Below, piece by piece: positions 38,080 through 47,703 of a stretch of 64,000 nt of DNA. The DNA is from an uncultured Synergistales bacterium (GTDB lineage: Bacteria; Synergistota; Synergistia; Synergistales; Aminobacteriaceae): contig CAJOEM010000003.1 in assembly GCA_905233725.1 (NCBI GenBank), positions 1 to 64,000 of the forward strand, in the 5' to 3' direction. Made by a program: the position numbers and the translations under genes. The notes under the pieces are model-generated. The model was given only the letters and a program-made list of their open reading frames with translations, was not told the DNA's origin and searched no databases. Position 1 is the stretch's first letter. Each line of letters opens with the position of its first letter.

Positions 38080-39064
38080 AGTCCTGTTCGTCCTGTTCTC
38101 CGGATGCCTGCTCTTGAAAATTATTCATGTGACACAACACAGTTTTTACGATTTCGCTTTCAACATCGTAATTATTCGCCTCATATTCGGACAAATCGAT
38201 CCAGTGTACCGGCTGAAATTTCTTGAACCAGGTCTGCTGTCTGCGGCAAAATGCTTTCGTTCGTGCGATTGAGTTTTCCAGAGCTTGTTCCAGCGTCAAA
38301 ATTCCACGATGATACTTGATTAACTCGAGATAGCCCAGCCCCTTCAGCGGATTGAATTTCTCGTCAAAACCGTTATTCATGAGCCATTCGACTTCTTCGG
38401 GAAATCCCGTGTGAAATTCCTCGGTTAATCGCGATTCTATGCGTGAAAACAATTCCTCGCGCGGACGATTAAGCCCGATATACAGCACGTCAAAGCCGAA
38501 ATCTTTCTTTGAGCCTTCCCTGAATACATTCGATGGAGCTTTGCCGGTCAATTCCCAAATTTCCAGAGCACGCGAAACTCTGCGGACATCATTCTTGTGC
38601 AATCTCTCCGCAATTTCCGGGTCTACTTCAGCAAGACGCATGTGCAACAACTCCGCACCCTGTGAATTTGCCAAAGTCTCGTATTTTTCGCGAACACCTG
38701 AGTCTGACGGCAAATCTTCGTTCATCGTAGCATGGAATAACGCTTGATAATAAAACGGAGTGCCGCCGACAAACAACGGGATTTTCTTTCGGGACAGGAT
38801 TCTTTTTGCTGCGTGTGAAGCCATGCGCGAGAAATCTGAGACTGTGAAATTCTCATCTGGATCGGCGATGTCCAACAGGTGATGTATTACGCCAGCCCGT
38901 AACGAAGCGGCGATCTTGTCAGTTCCAATGTCCATATAGCGATAGACCTGCCGAGAATCGACCGATATAATTTCTGCATTAAGCTCTCTTGCTACTGATA
39001 AACTCAAAGCCGTCTTTCCAACGGCAGTAGCTCCTATTAAAGCAACCACAGGCTGCCGGTTCAT
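38072..39064 (-). CDS. miaA: tRNA dimethylallyltransferase
   Basis: MiaA adds a dimethylallyl group to A37 of tRNAs reading UNN codons, using DMAPP, the product of the next gene (ispH). The P-loop GATAVGKTALS, the SVDSRQVYRYMDIGTDK motif and FVGGTPFYYQAL are diagnostic. The ATG at 39064 gives 330 residues; an upstream TTG would add nine residues that do not fit the family start. It is divergent from ileS. Confidence 0.93.
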   Translation of the reverse strand: MNRQPVVALIGATAVGKTALSLSVARELNAEIISVDSRQVYRYMDIGTDKIAASLRAGVIHHLLDIADPDENFTVSDFSRMASHAAKRILSRKKIPLFVGGTPFYYQALFHATMNEDLPSDSGVREKYETLANSQGAELLHMRLAEVDPEIAERLHKNDVRRVSRALEIWELTGKAPSNVFREGSKKDFGFDVLYIGLNRPREELFSRIESRLTEEFHTGFPEEVEWLMNNGFDEKFNPLKGLGYLELIKYHRGILTLEQALENSIARTKAFCRRQQTWFKKFQPVHWIDLSEYEANNYDVESEIVKTVLCHMNNFQEQASGEQDEQDYE

Positions 39065-39210
39065 AAAAATATTTCTGCCCTCACGACGCAAATGATTTTG
39101 AAAATTAACATTCGTGATTATAGCATATAGTTTAAGTTTTTGTAAAAAAATTTTTGTGCTATTATTTTGCAGATGAAAAAATAGTTTTAGAAAGGGAGTT
39201 GCGTTTTAAC

Positions 39211-42030
39211 ATGGACGCTGATTACAAGACTACGCTGAATTTGCCCGAGACAAAATTTCCAATGCGAGCAAATTTGTCGAAGCGTGAACCGGAATTTTTG
39301 AAATTCTGGCACGAGCATGATATTTATCACAAGTCGCTGCACAAACACGAACATTGCTGCAATAGATTTGTGTTACACGACGGACCGCCTTATGCAAACG
39401 GAGATATTCACATCGGCACGGCGTTTAACAAGATCCTGAAAGATATAATTCTCAAGTCCAAGACTCTGGCTGGAAATTACGTTCCGTATGTTCCGGGCTG
39501 GGATACTCACGGATTGCCGATTGAGTTGCGTTCGTTGAAAGATGGCGGCTTGTCGAAACTTGGCAAGGGCGTTGATCCGGTTGAGCTGCGTAAACGCTGC
39601 AAAGAAACTGCGCTGCATTATCTGGACATTCAACGCGATGAATTCAAGCGCCTGGGAGTTCTGGGCGAATGGGATCATCCGTATATTACGCTCGATCCGC
39701 ACTACGAATATCTCGAACTTAACGCATTTGCCGACATGGTTGCAAAAGACTTGATTTACAGGGGCTTGAAGCCAGTATATTGGTGCACGGATTGTCAGAC
39801 TGCGTTGGCTGCCGGTGAAATCGAATATTGGGACGAACAATCGCCGTCAGTTTACGTTGCGTATCCAGTTCCAGATATTGCGAAAAAATTCCCGGAATTT
39901 TCGAATCGTGACGTATACGTTGTAATTTGGACAACTACGCCTTGGACGCTGCCATCGAGTGCAGGTGTCGCATTAAATCCGAATTATGACTACGCATTCT
40001 ACGAGAATCAAGAAGATCACAAGATTTATATTTTCGCGGCTGAAATGAAAGCTTCAGTTTGTGAGAATACGAATCTGAAATTGGGCTCGGCGTTATTGAC
40101 CGTAAAAGGCTCAGAGCTTGAGAAATTGCGAGCGATTCACCCGTTCTATGACGACCGTGAAATTTTGTTTGTGCTTGCTGATTACGTCGAACTCGGAACA
40201 GGCACGGGCTGCGTACACACTTCACCAGGACACGGCGTTGAAGACTACGAGACGGGCGTTCGATACGGTCTTGACGTTTACAGCTCAGTTGACAGCTCCG
40301 GGCATTTTGAAAAAGAGATTCCGATTGTAGGCTCAATGTCACTCGATGACGGCGGCAAAAAAGCGATTGAATTAATTCAGGCGAAGGGCAGATTACTCGG
40401 CTTCGGGAAAATAATGCACAGTTACCCGCACTGCTGGCGTTGCAAGAAACCCGTAATTTTCAGGGCTACGGATCAATGGTTCATAAACGTGACGAAATTC
40501 AGGGACGAAGCTTTGAAAATTATCGACAGTGAAGTCAAATGGATTCCTGAATGGGGACGCGACAGAATCTTCAACATGGTAAGTTCGCGCTCGGATTGGT
40601 GCATAAGCCGCCAAAGAGTCTGGGGCATTCCGGTTCCGGCGATTCATTGCAAAGATTGCGGAAGTTTTTCACTCACACCTGAACGAATCAGAATCTTTGC
40701 CGAAAAAGTGAAATCTGCTCCTGATGGCACAAGCTTATGGTGGAGCGAATCTCTTGAGAATTTATTCGGGGATTTGGCGAAATGCGATCATTGCGGCTCA
40801 CATAACGTCGAGAAAGACAGCAATATTCTGGACGTATGGTTTGACTCCGGAGTTTCGCACGTTTCGGTTTTGAACGAGAATTTCGGCCTGCCACAAGCTC
40901 CGTGTGATATGTATCTCGAAGGCAGCGATCAACACAGAGGCTGGTTCCAATCGTCGTTATTAACTTCAGTTGCGATTAACGGTCACGCTCCGTACAAACA
41001 AGTTTTGACGCACGGCTTCACGCTTGACGGCGAGGGACGCAAGATGTCAAAATCTCTGGGAAATACTACAGCTCCGAAAGAAGTCATTGACGAATTTGGC
41101 GCGGATATTTTGCGATTGTGGTCAGCGTCAAGTGATTATCGCAACGACGTTCGAATCTCGAAAACGATCCTGAAAACTCTGTCCGAAACTTACAGGCGAA
41201 TCCGAAATACAGCTAGATTCTTGCTGGGAAATTTGCATGATTTTTCGCCCGAGAATGATTCACTCAAATACGAGAATATGCTCTCGATGGATCGCTGGAT
41301 TCTGGACAGGCTTCACAGATTGATCGACAAATCGCGCGAGGCTTTCGAAGACTACGAATTTCACGTGCCGGTTTCGTCGATACATTCGTTTTGTGTAAAT
41401 GAGCTGAGTTCGTTCTACCTTGACATAAGCAAAGACAGATTATACGTTGAAGCGAAAGATTCTTTGACACGGCGCAGTGCTCAGACGGCTATGTGGGAAA
41501 TTTTGTCGGCAATGACGAGATTATTAGCTCCGGTTTTGAGCTTCACATCAGAAGAAATTTGGCAGGAGATGCGTACAATCGACAGCAATTTGCCCGAGAG
41601 CGTATTTCTGTCAGAATTTCCAGCTCAGGACAAGAGCAAACTCAACGAAGATCTTAATTCACTCTGGAACGAAGCTTTAATCTTAAAAGGCGCGGTCAGT
41701 CGTGCGCTTGAGACAATGCGTGCCGAGAAAATTATCGGAACATCACTCGAAGCTGCTGTAGAAATTCGCAAATCCAAAGAACTCGAACGCCTCGAAAAAA
41801 CTTTCACGAATGACGAACTTGCAGACATAGTAATCGTGTCGAGTTTCAAGTGGCAGGATCAAAACTCAGAATTTACGCTTGAGAAAAAATTCCAGGATTC
41901 CGAGAGCAATATCGAATTATCAGCAGGCTTCACCAAGGGCACGAAATGTCCACGCTGCTGGAAATACTCCGAACACGCTGAAGAAAACGGACTCTGTCAC
42001 AGGTGCGCGGGCGTAATCAACGGGAAATAA
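39211..42030 (+). CDS. ileS: Isoleucyl-tRNA synthetase
   Basis: IleS charges tRNA-Ile. It is a class I enzyme of 939 residues. The HIGH motif is DGPPYANGDIHIGTAFNK and the KMSKS motif is GEGRKMSKSLGN. The CP1 editing domain is complete (TTTPWTLPSSAGVALN; GTGCVHTSPGHGVEDY). The C-terminal zinc finger (CPRCWKYSEH and CHRC) is of the bacterial type. I chose the ATG at 39211 with GGGAG upstream; the earlier in-frame start lacks family similarity. No T-box leader was recognised. Confidence 0.96.
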   Translation: MDADYKTTLNLPETKFPMRANLSKREPEFLKFWHEHDIYHKSLHKHEHCCNRFVLHDGPPYANGDIHIGTAFNKILKDIILKSKTLAGNYVPYVPGWDTHGLPIELRSLKDGGLSKLGKGVDPVELRKRCKETALHYLDIQRDEFKRLGVLGEWDHPYITLDPHYEYLELNAFADMVAKDLIYRGLKPVYWCTDCQTALAAGEIEYWDEQSPSVYVAYPVPDIAKKFPEFSNRDVYVVIWTTTPWTLPSSAGVALNPNYDYAFYENQEDHKIYIFAAEMKASVCENTNLKLGSALLTVKGSELEKLRAIHPFYDDREILFVLADYVELGTGTGCVHTSPGHGVEDYETGVRYGLDVYSSVDSSGHFEKEIPIVGSMSLDDGGKKAIELIQAKGRLLGFGKIMHSYPHCWRCKKPVIFRATDQWFINVTKFRDEALKIIDSEVKWIPEWGRDRIFNMVSSRSDWCISRQRVWGIPVPAIHCKDCGSFSLTPERIRIFAEKVKSAPDGTSLWWSESLENLFGDLAKCDHCGSHNVEKDSNILDVWFDSGVSHVSVLNENFGLPQAPCDMYLEGSDQHRGWFQSSLLTSVAINGHAPYKQVLTHGFTLDGEGRKMSKSLGNTTAPKEVIDEFGADILRLWSASSDYRNDVRISKTILKTLSETYRRIRNTARFLLGNLHDFSPENDSLKYENMLSMDRWILDRLHRLIDKSREAFEDYEFHVPVSSIHSFCVNELSSFYLDISKDRLYVEAKDSLTRRSAQTAMWEILSAMTRLLAPVLSFTSEEIWQEMRTIDSNLPESVFLSEFPAQDKSKLNEDLNSLWNEALILKGAVSRALETMRAEKIIGTSLEAAVEIRKSKELERLEKTFTNDELADIVIVSSFKWQDQNSEFTLEKKFQDSESNIELSAGFTKGTKCPRCWKYSEHAEENGLCHRCAGVINGK

Positions 42031-42043
42031 TTTCGCATCAAAA

Positions 42044-42075
42044 AACGCGGGCGGCAATAACATGTCACTCGCGTT
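42044..42075. terminator. Possible terminator between ileS and trxA
   Basis: AACGCG (42044-42049) and CGCGTT (42070-42075) pair, extended by a G-U. The following sequence is AT-rich but has no clean T-run. The two genes converge here. Confidence 0.4.
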
Positions 42076-42133
42076 AATTTAATTATATTTGCGTATTTGA
42101 GTCCTGAATCTCAGATTATAATAATTACAAATT

Positions 42134-42445
42134 CTACAAATTCTCTTCGATCCAGTTCTTGAAGTCATCGCGCGACAACGCACCAATCTGTCTCGAAACA
42201 ACTTCGCCCTTCTTGAACAAAATCACGTTTGGAATGCTCATGACACGTAATTTTCTCGCAAGCTTGGGATTCTCTTCTGAATCTGCTTTGAAAAACTCAA
42301 CTCGTCCGGAAAATTCTTCCGAGAGTTCCTCGATTATCGGCGAAATCGCTTTGCACGGACCGCACCACGTCGCGAAAACATCGAGTAAAGCAACTTCAGC
42401 GTTATTCAATTCAGTCACGTCGTTGTTAATAATTTCCTTCACCAT
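42134..42445 (-). CDS. trxA: Thioredoxin
   Basis: A small disulfide reductase of 103 residues. The active site is FATWCGPCKAISP and the cis-Pro loop is MSIPNVILFKKG. The ATG at 42445 is 7 bases after AGGTG; a GTG three codons upstream abuts the stop of the peroxidase gene. It is the last gene of the long minus-strand series. Following directly after a Cys-type peroxidase, it is the likely reductant of that enzyme. Confidence 0.93.
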   Translation of the reverse strand: MVKEIINNDVTELNNAEVALLDVFATWCGPCKAISPIIEELSEEFSGRVEFFKADSEENPKLARKLRVMSIPNVILFKKGEVVSRQIGALSRDDFKNWIEENL

Positions 42446-42454
42446 TGCGATCAC

Positions 42455-43069
42455 CTAGAGCAAACTCGCTACAAACTTCTCGACTTCAGCCATGTCAGCA
42501 GTCGGCTCGAATCTTTTCACAACGTTTCCATCGCGGTCAACGACAAATTTCGTGAAATTCCATTTAATATCAGGTTTGGAAGCGTAATCCGGATCAGCTT
42601 TGCCGAGCATGTCCTCAAGAATCGGCGTGAGTTTGTTCTCCGGATTGAAGCCCTCGAATTTTTTCTGGCTCTTGAGATACGTGTAGAGCGGCAATTCTTT
42701 CGCGCCATTAACGTCTGATTTCTTGTACTGCTCGAACTTCGTGTCATAATTCAGCGTGCAGAACGTGTGAATTTCCTCGTCGGAACCCGGAGCCTGTCCG
42801 CCAAACTGATTGCACGGAATGTCGATTATTTCGAGTCCTTTATCATGATATTTCTCGTACATTTCCTCCAACGGCGCATACTGTGGTGTAAATCCGCAGC
42901 CTGTCGCAGTGTTCACGATCAACATGACTTTACCTTTGAATTTTCCAAGAGAAACTTCTTTTGCGTCCGAATCAAGAATCGAATACTCATAAATCTTACT
43001 CATCGCATTAACCCCTCCTGTGTACAATAATAAAATTAACACGCACAATACTAACACAAATTTTCTCAT
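42455..43069 (-). CDS. Glutathione-peroxidase family protein (Cys type), possible dual start
   Basis: This is a thiol peroxidase of the GPx family. The peroxidatic residue is Cys (C58 in NTATGCGFTPQY), not selenocysteine; Gln in CNQFGGQAPG and Trp in KWNFTKF complete the active site. Such enzymes usually take electrons from thioredoxin, and trxA follows. Two starts are plausible. The ATG at 43069 overlaps the previous stop as ATGA and adds a textbook signal peptide (MRKFVLVLCVLILLLY...VNA). The ATG at 43003 has a strong AGGAGGGG 8 bases before it and gives the normal cytoplasmic length (182 residues). Confidence 0.88.
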   Translation of the reverse strand: MRKFVLVLCVLILLLYTGGVNAMSKIYEYSILDSDAKEVSLGKFKGKVMLIVNTATGCGFTPQYAPLEEMYEKYHDKGLEIIDIPCNQFGGQAPGSDEEIHTFCTLNYDTKFEQYKKSDVNGAKELPLYTYLKSQKKFEGFNPENKLTPILEDMLGKADPDYASKPDIKWNFTKFVVDRDGNVVKRFEPTADMAEVEKFVASLL

Positions 43070-43308
43070 TGTGAATAGATTTTTTTACGGTCTTGCAATT
43101 TCCTGAGATGCTTTTGTTTTTTCCAAGCGTTTTCTAGACTGCGCACAAGTTCGTTCCAGCGATTATTCCAGGCTAGTTCGGCTTTGCACGGCGCGTTTAT
43201 GTCACGTTGATCCACGGCGTTAATATCATTCGGCTGCCTGTGAATCGTGAACTTCTCGCCATCAAACGAAACGGACGAACCATCATCAAACGGAATGTAC
43301 ACTCGCAT
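43066..43308 (-). CDS. Hypothetical protein, 80 residues
   Basis: I do not recognise the family. The N-terminal half looks like beta strands (VYIPFDDGSSVSFDGEKFTI); the C-terminal half is a basic, Trp-containing helix (AELAWNNRWNELVRSLENAW, then KKQKHLRKLQDRKK). One Cys is present; there is no signal or membrane segment. It is 9 bases after the GNAT gene and overlaps the long start of the peroxidase gene by 4 bases, which supports its being translated. Confidence 0.6.
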   Translation of the reverse strand: MRVYIPFDDGSSVSFDGEKFTIHRQPNDINAVDQRDINAPCKAELAWNNRWNELVRSLENAWKKQKHLRKLQDRKKIYSQ

Positions 43309-43317
43309 GTCTCACAC

Positions 43318-43800
43318 CTAAACTTGAACTTGAACCGGGATCTTCGAACTCATCACGAAAGCGTCTTCCCCGTTCGAATAATATCCAGAAATAATCGACT
43401 CTTTCCTGAACGAAAATTTCTCGTAAAGCGCAATCGCTGCGAAATTCGATTTTCTAACACGCAGCTTTATACGTTTATAGCGCAAATATTCCGCACAGTC
43501 ACTCACTGCAAAAATTAATTGCGTGCCAATGCCCATCCTGAAATAATCCCTATGAACTATCAGAGCCATCAGCACGCCGCATTTCTTCACGCCATGTTCG
43601 CAGCCAAGCACCGCGTATCCCAATAAAGGAGCTTCCAACGTCGTCGCGAAAGCCCCTATATACGAGACCTCATCAATCGAGTTATTATTCAAGTCGTCCT
43701 CGATTATGTCATCAGACCAGGGATTAAGAATCTGCGAATTTATTTCCAGGACTTGTGAGAGATTTTCTGGCGTGAGAAATTTTATATCAGCTACGTACAT
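43318..43800 (-). CDS. GNAT family N-acetyltransferase (RimI-like)
   Basis: Cytoplasmic acetyl-CoA-dependent acetyltransferase of 160 residues. The acetyl-CoA loop is VHRDYFRMGIGTQLIF (R/Q-x-x-G-x-G/A pattern), followed by the KLRVRKSNFAAIALYEKFSF strand and helix typical of RimI, which acetylates the N-terminus of S18. The C-terminus lacks clear RimI-specific residues, so the substrate is open. It lies 22 bases after purA. Confidence 0.78.
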   Translation of the reverse strand: MYVADIKFLTPENLSQVLEINSQILNPWSDDIIEDDLNNNSIDEVSYIGAFATTLEAPLLGYAVLGCEHGVKKCGVLMALIVHRDYFRMGIGTQLIFAVSDCAEYLRYKRIKLRVRKSNFAAIALYEKFSFRKESIISGYYSNGEDAFVMSSKIPVQVQV

Positions 43801-43822
43801 GCAAAATATTCATGCAAAATAT

Positions 43823-45109
43823 TTACATGCCCTTCACAATCGTCTGAGATCTATCTTGTCCAACGCCAATCAAGCCAATCGGTGTCTTCAAATTCTGCTC
43901 GATATACTTGATATAAGCCTGAGCGTTTGCCGGTAATTCTTCGACGTTCTTGCACCACGAAATATCCTCGTTCCAACCCGGCAGCGTCTCGTAAAGCGGC
44001 GTGATCTCACTCAGCATGCGCATATCTGTCGGCCACGTGTCGAATCTCTCGCCGTTATGCTCATAAGCGACACAGACTTTTATATTTCCCATGCCGGTTA
44101 AGACATCAAGTTTCGTCAATGCGATCACGTCCGCGCCGTTCAGTTCCATCGCGTATTTTAACGCAGGCATGTCCAGCCAGCCGCAGCGTCTTGGTCTACC
44201 CGTAACAGCGCCAAATTCTCCGCCGTTCTTGCGCAAAGTCTCGCCAACTTCCGTGAAATCTTCCGTCGGGAATGGACCTTCACCAACTCGCGTCGTGTAA
44301 GCTTTCACAACTGCAATCGTTCGCGTCAAATCTCTGGGAGCAAGTCCAGTGCCTGTGAACGCACCTGCAGCTGAAGTCGATGAACTCGTAACATACGGAT
44401 ACGTCCCGTGATCAATATCAAGCAGCGCAGCCTGAGCACCTTCGAGTAAAATATGCTTGCCATCATCAACCGCCTGACGCAACAACGCTCGAACATCAGC
44501 AACGTATGGCTTCAGAGCTTCTCCCCAATTTTTCGCCGGCTCGTAAATCTCATCGAACGGCAACGGGCTGTGATTATACAATTTCGTGATCAGCGAGTTC
44601 TTCTCTTCAAGAACATAACTCAATCGCTCACGCAGCAAATCCGCGTCCAACAAATCCTCAATTCTTAAACCCGAACGCGAATACTTGTCAACGTAACACG
44701 GACCAATGCCACGGCCAGTTGTGCCGATTTTACGAGTTTTGCCTCGTGCTTCTTCCTGTAATTTATCCAGCAGCTTGTGATACGGCATGACTACGTGTGC
44801 GTGCGGACTGATTGCTAATCTCGCGCGATCCTGTCCTCTGGAATACAGCTCCGAAGTTTCCTTCAAGAATTGCTCCGGATCAATAACAAGACCATTCCCA
44901 AGAATGCATAATTTCCCAGGATAAAGCATTCCAGACGGCAGCAGCTTGAAAACAACTTTCTGACCATCAGCCACGACCGTGTGACCGGCATTTGCACCGC
45001 CCTGATAGCGCACAAAAACATCAACATCAGAGCCGAGTACGTCAACAACTTTGCCTTTACCTTCGTCGCCCCATTGTGAGCCGACCAAAAGATCTACGTT
45101 TTTACTCAA
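43823..45109 (-). CDS. purA: Adenylosuccinate synthetase
   Basis: PurA joins IMP and aspartate with GTP in AMP synthesis. The 428-residue enzyme has the GTP loop GSQWGDEGKGKVVD, the NAGHTV catalytic His segment, GTTGRGIGPCYVDK, and VGEGPFPTE. It is between ctpA and the GNAT gene on the same strand, with gaps of about 25 bases. Confidence 0.96.
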   Translation of the reverse strand: MSKNVDLLVGSQWGDEGKGKVVDVLGSDVDVFVRYQGGANAGHTVVADGQKVVFKLLPSGMLYPGKLCILGNGLVIDPEQFLKETSELYSRGQDRARLAISPHAHVVMPYHKLLDKLQEEARGKTRKIGTTGRGIGPCYVDKYSRSGLRIEDLLDADLLRERLSYVLEEKNSLITKLYNHSPLPFDEIYEPAKNWGEALKPYVADVRALLRQAVDDGKHILLEGAQAALLDIDHGTYPYVTSSSTSAAGAFTGTGLAPRDLTRTIAVVKAYTTRVGEGPFPTEDFTEVGETLRKNGGEFGAVTGRPRRCGWLDMPALKYAMELNGADVIALTKLDVLTGMGNIKVCVAYEHNGERFDTWPTDMRMLSEITPLYETLPGWNEDISWCKNVEELPANAQAYIKYIEQNLKTPIGLIGVGQDRSQTIVKGM

Positions 45110-45134
45110 GATTAAATCTACAACTCCTTAAAAA

Positions 45135-46340
45135 TTATTTTCTAAAATTCTTCTTGACTTCCTGAATTGCTCGCTGCAACTGCACATCGTTCGAGATATT
45201 TCGATCCGGCTCTCCCTTGACTTCAATATCAGGCGAGAGTCCAACATGATCAATCACAACTCCCGACGGCGTGTAATATCTTGCAATAGTAACATAAAGT
45301 CCAGAACCATCAGTCAACGGGAACAAAGTCTGCACTGAGCCTTTGCCGAAACTTTTCTCGCCGATTAATTTCGATCTGCCACGATCGCGCAATGCACCCG
45401 CGACAATTTCCGACGCACTCGCACTGCCGCCGTTGATTAAAACCGTCATCGGCATATCCGTCATGAATAGCGATTTATCGACGCTATACTTTTCATTCGC
45501 ACGCTCAGAACGACCGCGAGTTTCGACAACCGGACCGTCCTTCAAGAACATGCTGACGATTTTAACCGACGCATCAAGCAAGCCGCCGCCGTTATTTCTT
45601 AAATCCAGAATCAATGCCCGTGCGCCTTTACGTATCATTTCACGCAACGCACTGCGCGCCTCTTGATCCGTGTTATGCTTGAACTGTGTGAGCTTCAAAT
45701 ACGCAATATCATCCGAGAGCATCTCATACCTGACACTCTTGAGCTTGATAATCTCACGCGTAATCTTGAACTCAAGCAATTCTTCCTCGCCTTCACGACG
45801 CACCCAAACCGTAACTTGTGTGTTAGGCTCACCGCGCAATTTCTGCACAACTCGATCCGAAGTCCAGCCCAAAACCACATCGTCATTCACTTTCACGATA
45901 TGATCTTTCGCTTTCAAACCTGCTTTTTCAGCCGGAGAATCTTCCATTGGGGCTATGACAAGAATTTGCCCGTCACGCTCGCCGATATACATTCCCAAGC
46001 CGCCGTAATGACCTTCGAGTTCAATCTCTTCATCTTTGAGCTGCGATGGCGAAACGAATCTCGTATACGGATCTTTCCATGCTTCGACCATTCCGCGCGC
46101 TGCACCGTAAAGCAAATCGTCCTCAGAAGTTTCTTTTTGGTCAGCGTCAACCTGATAATTCTCGATAATATAACGAATCTGGCGCAACAACCATAGTGAT
46201 CTCACCGGCGAAATATTAAACGGCGAAATCCGATTGAAATCAGCTTCCGAAAAATCCGCAGCCAATGCACACGCAACAAATCCGACACTCGCAATTAATA
46301 TTACAACAGCAATTTTTCTTAAATAACGCAATTTATTCAA
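45135..46340 (-). CDS. ctpA: Carboxyl-terminal processing protease (S41)
   Basis: Exported serine protease with a Ser-Lys dyad. The N-terminal hydrophobic segment (IAVVILIASVGFVACALA) is a signal peptide or anchor. A PDZ domain follows (GLGMYIGERDGQILVIAP), then the S41 core with LDLRNNGGGLLDAS, the catalytic Ser in INGGSASASEIVAGAL and Lys in GEKSFGKGSVQT. The 401 residues are typical. In several bacteria CtpA-type proteases degrade peptidoglycan hydrolases; here the gene follows two EnvC-like genes and ftsEX, which suggests such a role. Confidence 0.92.
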   Translation of the reverse strand: MNKLRYLRKIAVVILIASVGFVACALAADFSEADFNRISPFNISPVRSLWLLRQIRYIIENYQVDADQKETSEDDLLYGAARGMVEAWKDPYTRFVSPSQLKDEEIELEGHYGGLGMYIGERDGQILVIAPMEDSPAEKAGLKAKDHIVKVNDDVVLGWTSDRVVQKLRGEPNTQVTVWVRREGEEELLEFKITREIIKLKSVRYEMLSDDIAYLKLTQFKHNTDQEARSALREMIRKGARALILDLRNNGGGLLDASVKIVSMFLKDGPVVETRGRSERANEKYSVDKSLFMTDMPMTVLINGGSASASEIVAGALRDRGRSKLIGEKSFGKGSVQTLFPLTDGSGLYVTIARYYTPSGVVIDHVGLSPDIEVKGEPDRNISNDVQLQRAIQEVKKNFRK

Positions 46341-46376
46341 ACACCTGCCTCCGAAAAATTATAGCAAATACACAAA

Positions 46377-47669
46377 TTATTTTCGCAAGAAATTCATGGG
46401 ATTTTGCGCAGAACCGTTCTTTCTGACTTCGAAATGCAACGCGAAATCTGAATCCGTCCCGGAATTTCCAACGCGCCCGATCACAGTCCCGGCATTAACT
46501 ACGCTGCCTTCACGAACCGACGTTGAACTCAAATGTGCGTACACAGTCGATAAATCGCCGCCATGATCGATTATTACAACCTGACCAAATCCACGCAGCC
46601 AGCCTTGATATAAAACTTCACCTGACGCAGCAGCCTTCACCGGTGTTCCAGATGCGGCTTTAATATCAATTCCTGAGTTAAAAATCTTTGTCTTAAACGT
46701 TGGATGAACTCTCGAACCGTACGGAACTGAGACGCTGCCGTTCACTGGCCAGGATAATCTCGTGGGAGCTGTGCCGGAATATGACGCAGCCGGTGTAGCT
46801 TGCGTATTCGAGTTGGACTTCGTGTTAGATTTCGCGTTCGATTTCGTATTTGTCTTTGTGTTAGTCTTCGTGACGTTTGGACCGTTCATGACGATTCTTG
46901 TCTGACTGGATGCCTGAGCTTGAGCAGCTTTCTTTTTCTTCATGAGCGAGTTTATCTTGTTGCCGACTTCCCTCTGAGCGGCGACTAATTCCGCGGCAGC
47001 AGTTTCAGCCTTTTTCTGCGCACTCTGAACATCTTTCAACAACGCGTCCGTTTGCTTGATATTATTATCATACTCAGCGCGTTTTTTCCTCAGCTCGTCC
47101 GTCTGCTTCTGAATTTGCCTGCGATCACGTTCGAGTTCTGACTTAAGCGCCTGTAACTGACTCTGCTTATTCAGCAATTCCGCCAAAACCGCCTGATCCT
47201 GAGCTGCAAATCTATTCAGCAAGTACGCCGTGTTCAAAGCATCATGCGCATCTTCTGAGAACAAAAGCAAACTCAGACTATTTTCCGGCGGCGAATATTT
47301 ATACATGTCCGTCAATCTCGCACTGAGCATTTGCAACATGAGCTTAATATCACGTTCTATGTTCGCAAGATTCTGGTTTAAACTCGCCATCGACGTATGC
47401 AGCTTGGAATTTTCGCGCTCTAACACATCAATTTTCTCCTGTGAATCGCTTGCACCACGCTTTAATTTGCCGAGTTTGCCAAGTAGCGTCTGCGATTGCT
47501 TGGACTTTTGCTTGATAATCGTGTTATATTGCTGAATTTTCTTGTCAATATCTTTCTTGTTGCGCTGCTGTTTCTTGATCTGCGAGTCAATATTCGCTCC
47601 GAACGCAAGTCCAAAAAACATAATCACGATCATAATTACGCTGAAAAAAACTCTCGAAATCTTTCTCAT
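46377..47669 (-). CDS. EnvC-like murein hydrolase activator with degenerate LytM site
   Basis: This is a periplasmic protein of 430 residues: signal peptide (1-24), long coiled coil (about 25-250), an Asn/Thr/Lys/Ser repeat linker (about 268-290), and a C-terminal LytM/M23 domain. Zinc ligands are incomplete: the first His is Asn (N331 in NSGIDIKAAS, D335 kept) and the HxH motif reads ALH (A410, H412). E. coli EnvC has a similarly inactive LytM domain and works by activating amidases under FtsEX control. I infer the same here. It is 34 bases after a paralogue with intact ligands. Confidence 0.88.
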   Translation of the reverse strand: MRKISRVFFSVIMIVIMFFGLAFGANIDSQIKKQQRNKKDIDKKIQQYNTIIKQKSKQSQTLLGKLGKLKRGASDSQEKIDVLERENSKLHTSMASLNQNLANIERDIKLMLQMLSARLTDMYKYSPPENSLSLLLFSEDAHDALNTAYLLNRFAAQDQAVLAELLNKQSQLQALKSELERDRRQIQKQTDELRKKRAEYDNNIKQTDALLKDVQSAQKKAETAAAELVAAQREVGNKINSLMKKKKAAQAQASSQTRIVMNGPNVTKTNTKTNTKSNAKSNTKSNSNTQATPAASYSGTAPTRLSWPVNGSVSVPYGSRVHPTFKTKIFNSGIDIKAASGTPVKAAASGEVLYQGWLRGFGQVVIIDHGGDLSTVYAHLSSTSVREGSVVNAGTVIGRVGNSGTDSDFALHFEVRKNGSAQNPMNFLRK

Positions 47670-47703
47670 TCGAACTATCTAAACCTCCTCGAAAAAAAAT
47701 TAA

